Shown here: positions 7,307 to 15,164 of the stretch, piece by piece
Layout: each line of letters starts with the position of its first letter
How positions within the stretch are numbered: position 1 is the stretch's first letter
Assembly (NCBI RefSeq): GCF_047308265.1
Contig: NZ_JBKQWY010000001.1
Coordinates: 620,001 to 684,000, forward strand
Source: Maricaulis sp047308265
Lineage (GTDB): Bacteria; Pseudomonadota; Alphaproteobacteria; Caulobacterales; Maricaulaceae
Direction: 5' to 3'
DNA: 64,000 nucleotides
Notes under the pieces: generated by a model
What the model was told of the DNA's origin: nothing
Databases searched by the model: none
Seen by the model: only the letters and a program-made list of their open reading frames with translations
Program-made: the position numbers and the translations under genes

Positions 7307-7792
7307 ATGTTCACACTCTTGGTGGCGATGATGGTGCTTGGAGACAGTCACGCGCATGAGCTGCAGGACGAGACGTCACAGTTGGCGCGTGCGCCGGACC
7401 TGCCGCTCTGGCTCGTGGGCTGCTGGCAGGGCGAGGCTCTTGGTGGTGTCGTGACCGAATGCTGGCTGCCGCCGGCGGGCGGACAGATGACAGGTGTGTT
7501 CCAGCTGGAACAGGAAGGCGCTCTGGCCTTCACCGAACATCTGACCATCGGCCAGGTCGGCGATGTACACGGCTATTTCGTCAAGCATTTCAATCCCGAC
7601 CTCTCCGGCTGGGAGGAGCGCGACGAGTATGTGGCCTTTGACGACAGTGTGCCGGGCGAGCGGGAATGGCGGTGGGACGGGCTGGTGTATCGCCTGACCG
7701 GGGACGGGCATCTTCATATTGAGCTGGATATGCACCGCGCAGACGGGTCCGTTATGACCCTGCCCTTCCAGCTGGATCGTCTGGAGCCCTGA
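7307..7792 (+). CDS. DUF6265 secreted protein
   Basis: A 161-residue protein starting at an ATG with GGGGAGGA six bases upstream. The first 16 residues (MFTLLVAMMVLGDSHA) form a short, weak signal peptide with an A-x-A-like end, so it is probably periplasmic. The mature part has the family pattern WLVGCWQGE...G.V.TECWLPPAGGQMTGVF(Q), followed by an eight-strand lipocalin-like rhythm of alternating hydrophobic residues. The molecular role of DUF6265 is unknown. Its stop overlaps the start of the methyltransferase gene by four bases (ATGA type), implying coupled translation. Confidence 0.78.
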   Translation: MFTLLVAMMVLGDSHAHELQDETSQLARAPDLPLWLVGCWQGEALGGVVTECWLPPAGGQMTGVFQLEQEGALAFTEHLTIGQVGDVHGYFVKHFNPDLSGWEERDEYVAFDDSVPGEREWRWDGLVYRLTGDGHLHIELDMHRADGSVMTLPFQLDRLEP

Positions 7793-8406
7793 TGTCGGTC
7801 TATGATGATCATATCCTGCCGCACCTGATCGGCTGGTCGTGTTGTGCGCCACCGATCATGAAACAGCGCGCTCTCGTGGTACCGGCTGCGCAGGGCCGGG
7901 TGCTGGAGATCGGACTGGGAACGGGTCCCAATCTGCAATTCTATGATCCGTCGAAAGTTGATCGTGTATTCGGGCTGGAACCATCGCTGTGCATGCGTCG
8001 CAAGGCGGCCAAGGCGGTGGATGCCTGCGCCGTTCCCGTTGAGTTTATCGATCTGCCGGGTGAGGATGTTCCCCTGGAGGACCACTCGGTCGATACCGTG
8101 GTTTTGACCTTCACCCTGTGCACCATTCCCGGCGCGATCGAGGCCGTGCGAGAGATGAAGCGTGTGCTTAAACCCGGCGGGCGTTTGCTCTATCTCGAAC
8201 ATGGACGAGCGCCGGATGCGGGCGTCCTGCGCTGGCAGAGGCGGGTCGAACCGGTCTGGAAACCACTGGCCGGCGGATGCCATCTGACACGGGATATTCC
8301 CGCCCTCTTGCGCACGGGCGGTTTCGAGCTGGAGGAGGCGCATTGCGACTATATGCGCGGCGTACCGCGTTTTGCCGGCTACCAGTATTGGGGAACGGCG
8401 AAATAG
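7792..8406 (+). CDS. Class I SAM-dependent methyltransferase
   Basis: A 204-residue Rossmann methyltransferase. Motif I is VLEIGLGTGPNLQFY (about 37-51), the acidic end of strand 2 is GLEPS, motif II is DTVVLTFTLCTI, and motif III is LKPGGRLLYLEHG. The combination of CTIPG after motif II, EHGRAPD after motif III, and PVWKPLAGGCHLTRDIP is characteristic of the small METTL7/UbiE-like 'type 11' group, some of which methylate phospholipids or thiols. The N-terminal HILPHLIGWSCCAPPI is a conserved hydrophobic opening of that group. Co-translated with the DUF6265 gene. Substrate unassigned. Confidence 0.85.
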   Translation: MSVYDDHILPHLIGWSCCAPPIMKQRALVVPAAQGRVLEIGLGTGPNLQFYDPSKVDRVFGLEPSLCMRRKAAKAVDACAVPVEFIDLPGEDVPLEDHSVDTVVLTFTLCTIPGAIEAVREMKRVLKPGGRLLYLEHGRAPDAGVLRWQRRVEPVWKPLAGGCHLTRDIPALLRTGGFELEEAHCDYMRGVPRFAGYQYWGTAK

Positions 8407-8420
8407 GCCAGAGCGGGGTT

Positions 8421-8470
8421 GGGGCAGGAGCAAGCCGGGGGCAAGAGCAAGCCTGGGGCAAGAGCAGGGG
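8421..8470. repeat. Three imperfect 17-bp direct repeats
   Basis: Three head-to-tail copies with a 17-base period begin at 8421, 8438 and 8455. The core is GGGGCAAGAGCAAGCC; copy 1 has one change and copy 3 diverges over its last bases. They lie between the convergent methyltransferase and septoil-knot genes. Low-complexity origin by slippage is likely. Confidence 0.7.
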
Positions 8471-8473
8471 CAT

Positions 8474-8761
8474 CTAGTCCAGTCCCGGAAAACTCTCGAC
8501 ATAGCGGATCTTGATGTCCGGAAAACGGGTCACGAATTCGATGGTGAAATCGGGAAAACTGTCGACAAACTCCCATTCGCCGCAATCGTCGGGAAAGCTC
8601 TCGACCGTCTTGACCTTGAGATCGGCAAAACTCTCAACGACCTGTACGCGAATATCGGCAAAGGCATCCACGACCTTCACTTCGCCGTGCAGCGCGATGC
8701 CGTTATAGGTACAGTCCTGCGCAATCTCCGGCGCAAGAAGAAGGGCAAGCTCCGTCATCAT
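8474..8761 (-). CDS. 7(1) septoil knot domain protein (DUF6150 type)
   Basis: A 95-residue protein built from a short repeated segment of about 11-13 residues: VKVVDAFADIRVQVVESFAD, then LKVKTVESFPD, WEFVDSFPDFTIEFVTRFPD and IKIRYVESFPG. The opening CTYNGIALHG and the central DCGEW match the Septknot family, named for a predicted seven-crossing torus-knot backbone. No signal peptide or membrane helix is evident, though the first 14 residues are moderately hydrophobic. Start could also be the second Met at 8758. The function of the family is unknown. It is convergent with the methyltransferase gene across a small repeat tract. Confidence 0.8.
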   Translation of the reverse strand: MMTELALLLAPEIAQDCTYNGIALHGEVKVVDAFADIRVQVVESFADLKVKTVESFPDDCGEWEFVDSFPDFTIEFVTRFPDIKIRYVESFPGLD

Positions 8762-8839
8762 GCGGGCAGTCTCTCATCCCGTCATGAACAGGAGCTGACA
8801 CGATGCTCGCCCGGGTGTCGGCGTCTGGTCGTGCGCGGA

Positions 8840-9271
8840 CTAGTCCCGCGGACTGAAGGTCAGCAGCGCAAAACACACCGCCAGGGCCAGGATCAGGGGT
8901 GAAAAATAGGTGATGTTGAGCGTTTTGAACGGCTCCGTTGCCTGGGCGAAAGGTCCGGGCAGGTAGGTGATTGCGCCGCGCAGGGTGAAGATCGCCGTAA
9001 GTATGTCGAGCGGGATACGGATCAGGAGCAGGGAGTCCCAGCGCAGAACACCTCGGGCGAAACCGAATGCTCCGGCGGCGAAGATCAAGACCGCGATCAC
9101 AAGAGTGAGGACCAGGCCGGGCATCTGTTGGGCATCCACACCCACCACAGTGCGTGACAGCTCGGCTGGATCGGAGGCTGGCCAGAGACCGCCCAATCCC
9201 CAATAGACATGGATCAGGCTGGTGAGTGTCAGCACGATGGCGCAAAACCATCCGGATAGGGTGAAGATCAT
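8840..9271 (-). CDS. DUF3995 integral membrane protein
   Basis: A 143-residue protein with four predicted membrane helices: about 5-28, 48-72, 78-100 and 118-140. The family pattern is the first helix ending in SLIHVYWGLGGLWPASD, followed by a short periplasmic loop and the FAAGAFGFARGVL helix pair. DUF3995 proteins have no known function. It stands alone between the septoil-knot gene and pntB on the same strand, with 79 bases to pntB. Confidence 0.85.
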   Translation of the reverse strand: MIFTLSGWFCAIVLTLTSLIHVYWGLGGLWPASDPAELSRTVVGVDAQQMPGLVLTLVIAVLIFAAGAFGFARGVLRWDSLLLIRIPLDILTAIFTLRGAITYLPGPFAQATEPFKTLNITYFSPLILALAVCFALLTFSPRD

Positions 9272-9350
9272 GGGATCCGCCTGTGTCTGTGACCGCGGTG
9301 ATCCTGCCCCGTCCGGATGGAGATTGGCAATCGGTGTTTGTGTCGCACGG

Positions 9351-10754
9351 CTAGCCCATCGACTTGTTGATTTCCTCGGTCATCTTCTTGGCATCCCCGA
9401 GCAGCATCATGGTGTTGTCGCGGAAGAAGAGCGGGTTTTCGACACCGGCATAACCCGATCCCAAGGATCGTTTGACGAAAAAGACCGTACCCGCTTTCCA
9501 GACCTGCAGCACCGGCATGCCATAGATCGGGGAGGCCGGATCATCTTCAGCCGCCGGGTTGGTGACGTCATTGGCGCCGATCACGAAGACAACGTCCGCA
9601 TTGGAGAAGTCGGAATTGATATCCTCCAGCTCGAACACCTCGTCGTAAGGCACATTGGCTTCGGCGAGCAGAACATTCATGTGTCCAGGCATGCGACCGG
9701 CCACAGGGTGGATGGCATAGGACACATCCACACCTTCTGCCTTGAGCAGGTCAGCCATTTCCTTCAGCGCGTGCTGGGCCTGGGCGACAGCCATGCCATA
9801 ACCCGGCACGATGATGACCTTGCCCGCGTTTTTCATGACAAAGGCCGCGTCTTCGGCTGAGCCCAGCTTGGCATTGCCCTGAGGCCCGGCCGTTGCGGCT
9901 GCGCCTCCATCCTCACCAAATCCGCCCAGGATCACGGAGATGAAGGAGCGGTTCATGCCCTTGCACATGATGTAGGACAGGATGGCACCGGAGGAGCCGA
10001 CCAAAGCGCCTGTGACCAAAAGGGCGGTGTTTTCCAGGGTAAAGCCCAGAGCAGCAGCGGCCCAACCGGAATAGGAGTTGAGCATCGACACCACGACCGG
10101 CATGTCGGCCCCGCCGATCGGGATGATCAGGGTGATCCCCAGAACCAGGGCTGCCAGGGTGATGATCCAGAAGGCGATCTTCAACTCGCCTCCGGAGGCC
10201 ATCAGGAAGGCAATCAGCAGGGCAATGGCCGCGGCGATGGCGATATTGATGACATGGCGGCCAGGCAGAAGGATCGGCGCACCGGACATATTGCCATTGA
10301 GCTTGGCAAAGGCGATCACCGAACCGGAGAAGGTCATGGCGCCAATGGCGGTGCCCAGCGAGAGTTCAAACAGGCTGAGACCCTTGAGCTTGCCGAACTC
10401 ACCGGCAATGCCAAAACTGTCCGGAGCGTAAAGCGCAGCGGCGGCGACCAAGACTGCGGCCAGGCCAACGAGCGAGTGGAAGGCGGCCACAAGTTGCGGC
10501 ATGGCGGTCATGGGAATACGGCGGGCGATAATGCCCCCTCCGACACCCCCGATCGCCACACCCCCGGCAATCATGCCGATGGTGACGAGATCAAGATCAA
10601 TGGCAAACAGCGTGGTTGCCACGGCGATCGCCATGCCGGCCATGCCGTAATAATTGCCTTGGCGGGCGGTCTCAGGGCTCGACAATCCGCGCAGGGCGAG
10701 AATGAAACAGATGCCGGAGACGAGATAGAGCAGCGCAGCAAGATTGGCGGACAT
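9351..10754 (-). CDS. pntB: NAD(P) transhydrogenase subunit beta
   Basis: The 467-residue beta subunit of proton-translocating transhydrogenase, which uses the proton gradient to reduce NADP with NADH. Residues 1-265 contain about eight or nine membrane helices (domain II). The C-terminal soluble domain III binds NADP: VPGYGMAVAQAQHALKEM is the dinucleotide loop, followed by IHPVAGRMPGHMNVLLAEA, IGANDVTNPAAEDDP and VKRSLGSGYAGVENPLF. Length and domain order are normal. The upstream gene's stop ends one base before its start codon, and all three pnt genes are on one strand as an operon. Confidence 0.97.
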   Translation of the reverse strand: MSANLAALLYLVSGICFILALRGLSSPETARQGNYYGMAGMAIAVATTLFAIDLDLVTIGMIAGGVAIGGVGGGIIARRIPMTAMPQLVAAFHSLVGLAAVLVAAAALYAPDSFGIAGEFGKLKGLSLFELSLGTAIGAMTFSGSVIAFAKLNGNMSGAPILLPGRHVINIAIAAAIALLIAFLMASGGELKIAFWIITLAALVLGITLIIPIGGADMPVVVSMLNSYSGWAAAALGFTLENTALLVTGALVGSSGAILSYIMCKGMNRSFISVILGGFGEDGGAAATAGPQGNAKLGSAEDAAFVMKNAGKVIIVPGYGMAVAQAQHALKEMADLLKAEGVDVSYAIHPVAGRMPGHMNVLLAEANVPYDEVFELEDINSDFSNADVVFVIGANDVTNPAAEDDPASPIYGMPVLQVWKAGTVFFVKRSLGSGYAGVENPLFFRDNTMMLLGDAKKMTEEINKSMG

Positions 10755-10755
10755 G

Positions 10756-11064
10756 TCAGCGCTCCTTTTTCTTGTACATCGCCAGCATGCGCTGGGTGAC
10801 GAGGAAGCCGCCGAATATATTCACGCTGGCCAGGATGATGGCGATAAATCCAAAGCCTCTGGCTGCGGTATCACCCCCGCCACTGCCGCCTGAGGCTGCA
10901 GCGGCCAGCAGGGCGCCGACAATGATGACAGACGAGATGGCGTTGGTGACGGCCATCAAAGGGGTGTGCAGGGCCGGCGTGACCGACCACACAACATAGT
11001 ATCCAACAAACACGGCGAGGACGAAAATCGCCAGTCGGAAGATCACCGGATCAACGGCTTCCAT
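10756..11064 (-). CDS. pntAB: NAD(P) transhydrogenase subunit alpha, membrane part (PntA2)
   Basis: A 102-residue membrane subunit corresponding to the C-terminal third of single-chain PntA. It has three predicted helices, with the first reading IFVLAVFVGYYVVWSVTPALHTPLMAVTNAISS, a strongly conserved signature. The last helix ends in FLVTQRMLAMY(KKK), the usual basic cytosolic tail. This split arrangement (separate soluble A1 and membrane A2) is typical of alphaproteobacteria such as Rhodospirillum. Tight spacing to pntB and 29 bases to pntA1. Confidence 0.95.
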   Translation of the reverse strand: MEAVDPVIFRLAIFVLAVFVGYYVVWSVTPALHTPLMAVTNAISSVIIVGALLAAAASGGSGGGDTAARGFGFIAIILASVNIFGGFLVTQRMLAMYKKKER

Positions 11065-11093
11065 GGGAGTTTCCTTTTTGGCTGTTCGCGCCC

Positions 11094-12227
11094 TTAGGCG
11101 TTTTCCGAGACAAGGGTGGGATGAATGACCTGGCCATCGCGGGTCAGGGCCATGCCCTGGATGACTTCATCATCCCAGTGCGGTGCCTTGTTGCCGGCTT
11201 CATCGATCAGAAGTGGCAGAAGGTTGGCGAGGTTTTTCGCGTAGAGCGCTGAGGCGTCGGCAGCCATTCGACCGGGCAGATTGGTGAAACCGGCAATCTT
11301 GACGCCCTTGTGCTCGACCACTTTGCCGGCCTGCGTGAGCTCGCAATTCCCGCCGGCAGGTGCTGCGATGTCGACAATCACCGAGCCGGGCTTCATCGTT
11401 TCCACCATGGCCTGTGTGATCAGTGTCGGAGCGTCCCGGCCCGGGATCAGGGCTGTGGTCACGACCACATCCTGTTTGGCGATGTGGCTGGCCACAAGTT
11501 CGGCCTGTTTGGCCTGGTATTCAGCCGACATCTGCTTGGCATAACCGCCCGCGGTTTCAGCCTGCTTGAATTCCTCATCCTCGACAGCGATGAATTTGCC
11601 ACCCAGTGAGGCGACCTGTTCCTTGGCGGCCGGGCGGACATCCGTCGCCGAAACGATCGCGCCCAGGCGGCGTGCTGTGGCAATGGCCTGGAGGCCCGCC
11701 ACTCCGGCGCCCATGACAAAGGCCTTGGCCGCAGCAACCGTACCAGCGGCGGTCATCATCATCGGAAAGGCCCGCCCATAGAGCTGGCTGGCCTCGATCA
11801 CCGCACGATATCCCGCCAGGTTGGACTGGGAGGACAGGGCGTCCATCGACTGCGCCCGGGTAATGCGAGGCACAAATTCCATCGCCAGGCCGTCAATACC
11901 GGCGTCGGCCAGTTGTTGAGCCCGTTCGAGATTGCCGTGCGGGGCCATGTGGCTGACCAAAAGCGTTCCCGGCGCCATTTTTTTCAGCGTGGCCTCGGGC
12001 GGGCATTGTACGGCAAACACCGCATCCGTCCCCTTGAGCACCTGGGTCAGTGTCCCCGTTTCAGCACCCTCGGCTTCAAATACCGAATCGGCCATGTCGG
12101 CCGCATCACCTGCACCGCGCTCCAGTGCGATGGTGTGGCCAGCCTTGATGAATTTCTTGACGGTATCGGGGCTTGCGGCCACCCGGGTCTCCCCGTCCTG
12201 GCCGTCTTTCAGAATAGCTATTCTCAT
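11094..12227 (-). CDS. pntAA: NAD(P) transhydrogenase subunit alpha, NAD-binding part (PntA1)
   Basis: The 377-residue peripheral domain I that binds NAD(H) on the cytosolic side. It belongs to the alanine dehydrogenase/PNT fold: the N-terminal part MRIAILKD...ETRVAASPDTV is the AlaDh/PNT N-domain, and VMGAGVAGLQAIATARRLGA (about 170-189) is the Rossmann dinucleotide loop with SATDVRPAAKEQ after it. The flexible loop VVVTTALIPGRDAP and the end PLLIDEAG-like segment are as expected. It is first gene of the pnt operon; an intrinsic-terminator-like hairpin lies 42-74 bases upstream of its start. Confidence 0.96.
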   Translation of the reverse strand: MRIAILKDGQDGETRVAASPDTVKKFIKAGHTIALERGAGDAADMADSVFEAEGAETGTLTQVLKGTDAVFAVQCPPEATLKKMAPGTLLVSHMAPHGNLERAQQLADAGIDGLAMEFVPRITRAQSMDALSSQSNLAGYRAVIEASQLYGRAFPMMMTAAGTVAAAKAFVMGAGVAGLQAIATARRLGAIVSATDVRPAAKEQVASLGGKFIAVEDEEFKQAETAGGYAKQMSAEYQAKQAELVASHIAKQDVVVTTALIPGRDAPTLITQAMVETMKPGSVIVDIAAPAGGNCELTQAGKVVEHKGVKIAGFTNLPGRMAADASALYAKNLANLLPLLIDEAGNKAPHWDDEVIQGMALTRDGQVIHPTLVSENA

Positions 12228-12268
12228 ATCGTCCCGCGCTGTTTTTTATTCTCTGGGCGGTACGATGC

Positions 12269-12301
12269 AAAAAATCACGCGACAGGGGAAGTCCTGTCGC
12301 G
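12269..12301 (-). terminator. Hairpin with T-run ahead of pntA1
   Basis: On the minus strand, CGCGACAGG pairs with CCTGTCGCG (9 bp, 6-base loop; 12278-12286 with 12293-12301) and is followed by TGATTTTTT. It would terminate transcripts from the oxidase subunit IV gene, but only about 40 bases remain before pntA1, so it could instead lie inside the pnt leader. Confidence 0.75.
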
Positions 12302-12335
12302 CAATCAAATTTTTTGGGTAATTATTCAGAGACTT

Positions 12336-12353
12336 GGTGACGTAAGCGTCACC
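12336..12353 (-). terminator. Hairpin after the aa3 oxidase subunit IV gene
   Basis: GGTGACG (12336-12342) and CGTCACC (12347-12353) form a 7-bp stem with a 4-base loop, four bases after the oxidase subunit stop on the minus strand. There is no T-run, so it may be a stabilising hairpin. Confidence 0.45.
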
Positions 12354-12357
12354 CGTG

Positions 12358-12663
12358 TCAGCCGAGGAAGGCCGCGTTGAACAGCGTGACCACTCCGCCG
12401 AACACCAAAGTCATCACAAACAGGGCGCCGACAGTGAAATACCAGGCGGCACGCATGTTCAGTGCCAGACCGCCGACAATGCCCACCACGGTGCAGACCA
12501 GCAGACCGGCCATCCAGCCCATGCCGACAGCAAAGACCAGCGTCAGGTACAGAACCGAAACGATGGTGAGCAGAGAACTCCACACCGTCACGGCCATGAA
12601 GCCGTCAAACGTGTCCTTCTGATCCGTGATGTCCATCTCGCCGCGGTTGTAATCCGATGCCAT
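12358..12663 (-). CDS. aa3-type cytochrome c oxidase subunit IV
   Basis: A 101-residue protein of the bacterial aa3 oxidase subunit IV family. The N-terminal motif MDITDQKDTFDGFM (residues 10-23) is the family hallmark, preceding the first membrane helix. Two or three further hydrophobic stretches follow (about 27-50, 52-70 and 75-98), longer than the single-helix Paracoccus/Rhodobacter form. Subunit IV is a non-catalytic component of the terminal oxidase in the inner membrane. The catalytic subunits are not in this window. Placement upstream of the pnt operon on the same strand is compatible with a shared respiratory context. Confidence 0.85.
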   Translation of the reverse strand: MASDYNRGEMDITDQKDTFDGFMAVTVWSSLLTIVSVLYLTLVFAVGMGWMAGLLVCTVVGIVGGLALNMRAAWYFTVGALFVMTLVFGGVVTLFNAAFLG

Positions 12664-12838
12664 GTGATCCGAGCCCCTTGAAGTCGCGATTCAATTCCTG
12701 ACAGGAATGTTGGAGCGTCGATATCATGCGATTTGCCCGACGCCAAGCCAGCAGAGCGGTGAAGCTCACGCGGGTCCTTCGATTTGTATTGCGTGTTGCA
12801 GGCTGGCCCAGTAAGGGCTGGGGCCAAGGGGAAACATC

Positions 12839-13099
12839 ATGAATATCGGCTTTGCAATCTGGACCGGCCTTCTGGCCCTGCTTGTCTATGGCGGGTTCAC
12901 GGCCTTTGAGTATGTGAATTTCGGGGACCTCGTCTTTCTGGAACGCCATGCCATGTGGATCGGTGGCGGCTGGCTGGCACTGGTAGTTGTGCATGCGGTC
13001 CTGCGCCCATTTATCGCAGGCGGACGCGCTGTCTCCCAGCAGGAGACACCGCGTGATGTTCAGCGGGCGATGGATCAGTCCGACGGGTCTGCGCACTGA
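12839..13099 (+). CDS. Small membrane protein of unknown function
   Basis: An 86-residue protein with two hydrophobic helices (about 4-22 and 38-60) separated by a short loop, and a polar C-terminal tail of some 25 residues. An AAGGGG ribosome site lies at suitable distance before the ATG. I recognise no family. It is divergent from the oxidase subunit IV gene and convergent with the alpha/beta hydrolase gene. Membrane location is the only confident statement. Confidence 0.65.
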   Translation: MNIGFAIWTGLLALLVYGGFTAFEYVNFGDLVFLERHAMWIGGGWLALVVVHAVLRPFIAGGRAVSQQETPRDVQRAMDQSDGSAH

Positions 13100-13115
13100 G
13101 CAGGTGGCGCGAGTC

Positions 13116-14069
13116 CTAGCGGCTTTGCCAACCCGGTCCGGTCAGCACTTCAAGCGCTGATGCCACAGCGAGCGGCTGATCGAGGATCAGATGGTGTTGT
13201 GCGCCCTGGATCGAGACCATGGAGGTGGTCTCCCCGAAGGTCGTTCGCATGAAATCCCAGACTTCATCTGTGACTAGGCTGGATTCACTGCCACGAAACA
13301 GGGCGAGCGGGCATTTCAGCGTGGCCGCCACTTCTTCCGGTGGTTTGCGATTATACTCCAGCTTGGGCCAGAGATAGGGGTCGAACTTCCAGGTCCAGCC
13401 CTCGCCGCCTTTGGGGTGATCCACCTGTTTCAGGGACATTCGCGCGATGTGATCAAGCAGGAAGGCGTTATCGCAGCTCTGTTCCGGCAGCAGGCGGAAC
13501 CGCATCAGCGCATCCTCGAAACGCGAATACACATTGCCGCCGCGGGACGGGGGGGCGGAGCTGCGCTGTTTCTCAAGCGGGCGTATGGGGCTGTCGAGCA
13601 CGGCCACGCCCTTGAGCTGGTCCCCATAACTCATGCCCACAGTCAGAGTGACAAATCCCCCGAAGGAATGCCCGGCGATGAAGGGGCGTCCACCGTCGAA
13701 CGCGCCTCCCTCTCGGGCCGCGGTCATCACTTCCTCGGCATAGATATCCATGTGATAGGCGTTGCGGTGATCACTATCGCCCATGCCTGACAGGTCCAGC
13801 GCGACAACCCGGCGCGTGTCCGCCAGGAACGGACCGATACTGTCCCACCAGTCCTTGTGCGCGACGCCGCCATGCACCAGGACCAGTCCCGGCTGCCCGC
13901 GCCTGCCCCAGGCCTTCCAGCGAACCTGCGCACCCTTGACCTCGACCGAACCGGAATCGGTCTTGTGTGCCAGGGCCTTGGTGAACCATTCCGGGGCTGG
14001 CGGACGTTCGCCCTTGAAAACAGTCAACGGAGCTGGCGGGCGGGGGGCGTGGGCTTTCTGTTCAGTCAT
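13116..14069 (-). CDS. Alpha/beta hydrolase
   Basis: A 317-residue alpha/beta hydrolase. The oxyanion-hole strand is LVLVHGGVAHKDWW (about 63-76), the nucleophile elbow is AGHSFGG with the serine near 139, the acid is in the LFRGSESS region, and the catalytic histidine is in GAQHHLILDQP near 295. The domain between 165 and 250 is the cap. No signal peptide, so it is cytosolic. Esterase or epoxide-hydrolase-like activity is plausible, but the substrate cannot be inferred. Single-gene unit. Confidence 0.82.
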   Translation of the reverse strand: MTEQKAHAPRPPAPLTVFKGERPPAPEWFTKALAHKTDSGSVEVKGAQVRWKAWGRRGQPGLVLVHGGVAHKDWWDSIGPFLADTRRVVALDLSGMGDSDHRNAYHMDIYAEEVMTAAREGGAFDGGRPFIAGHSFGGFVTLTVGMSYGDQLKGVAVLDSPIRPLEKQRSSAPPSRGGNVYSRFEDALMRFRLLPEQSCDNAFLLDHIARMSLKQVDHPKGGEGWTWKFDPYLWPKLEYNRKPPEEVAATLKCPLALFRGSESSLVTDEVWDFMRTTFGETTSMVSIQGAQHHLILDQPLAVASALEVLTGPGWQSR

Positions 14070-14153
14070 GCTTTAAGCGCTAGACCCGATCTGCCGGAAC
14101 GTCAATCCATGTGAACAATGTTCACTCTAGCACCGTAGTCGGTAATATGCCGA

Positions 14154-14981
14154 TCAGCCCAGCCATTGAAGTACAAAAGGCGCGCCAAACAGGGCCCAGG
14201 CATTATTGAGCATGTGAGCGATCACGGGGGCCGCCAGACGGCCGGTCCACTGGCGCAAGACGCCCAGGGCTATGCCGAGAAAGAATGTGTAGGCCATGAC
14301 CTGCAGCCCGTCGAACATGTGCACCAGGCCAAAGAACAGGGCTGAGATGAGAATGGCCAGAACCGTCGGTACGCCGCGGGCGATGATCATCGGCTGCATC
14401 CAGCCACGAAACAGGATTTCTTCGGCGAGCGGGGCAGCGATCACCGTCGCAAGGGCCAGAGCCCATGCGGATGCGCCGGCCTGGAGATAGGTCTCGACAT
14501 TGCTGATCTCATTGGGATCAGCCCCGCCGGACACGGTGAGCGTCGGATCCAGCATGGCCAGATCATGAATGAGGACACTCAGTGGGCCACCGACAAGAAT
14601 GGCGATCAGCAGAGCGAGCAAGGCCAGGCCGGGATCTGACCAGCGAACGGGCCAGAGCCGGAACACGGCCGCACCATAACCGCGCGACCCGGTCCAGATG
14701 TAGAACAGGCTCATCAGCAGGGCATAGGCGAGGGCAATGAACACCATCAGCACGGTGCCAAAGGCGATGGGTCCGGCTTCTGCACCGGAGAGAGTCCAGA
14801 TCACGGTGGCGATAAAGGCACCGGCAAAGGCCAGCAGCCACAACAGAAGAGGCCAGAAAACGACGCCGGGCAGGGAATGGATCAAGGCTTCGCGGGCCCG
14901 CACATCAAGCCCGTGAAAGGCATCATCAATCCTGAAGGGCCAGCGTGCCGCTGAGCCCTCATTCCCGCTTTGGACAGACAT
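14154..14981 (-). CDS. CPBP family intramembrane metalloprotease (CAAX/bacteriocin-processing type)
   Basis: A 275-residue membrane protein with about seven helices. The catalytic motifs of the CPBP/Abi family are all present: EEILFRGWMQP (glutamate pair and arginine), FFGLVHMFDG (second histidine motif) and IAHMLNNAWAL (third). These residues coordinate the metal or activate water within the membrane. The start at 14981 is chosen because GGGAGGGG precedes that ATG; the longer version from 15011 has no ribosome site. Bacterial members have been linked to bacteriocin immunity or to processing of membrane proteins, but the partner here is unknown. Confidence 0.88.
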   Translation of the reverse strand: MSVQSGNEGSAARWPFRIDDAFHGLDVRAREALIHSLPGVVFWPLLLWLLAFAGAFIATVIWTLSGAEAGPIAFGTVLMVFIALAYALLMSLFYIWTGSRGYGAAVFRLWPVRWSDPGLALLALLIAILVGGPLSVLIHDLAMLDPTLTVSGGADPNEISNVETYLQAGASAWALALATVIAAPLAEEILFRGWMQPMIIARGVPTVLAILISALFFGLVHMFDGLQVMAYTFFLGIALGVLRQWTGRLAAPVIAHMLNNAWALFGAPFVLQWLG

Positions 14982-15164
14982 GTCACCCCTCCCACCCGGT
15001 TCATCCGGCATGGTTTCTGATCGTTATGCTTAACCGGAAGTTGCCCGCGTTTAAACGCCATTTTTAGAAGAGTGTCCCATAACGGTTCGCGAGAAACGCA
15101 ATGCCCTGCGGGGCACAGAGGCCGAAGGCCCTGCGATAACAAGGCGACCGAAAAGGCGTGGGTG

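Noticed and set aside
8421..8470. Possible CRISPR-like array
   Set aside because: The three 17-base units are head to tail with no spacers, and no cas gene is nearby.
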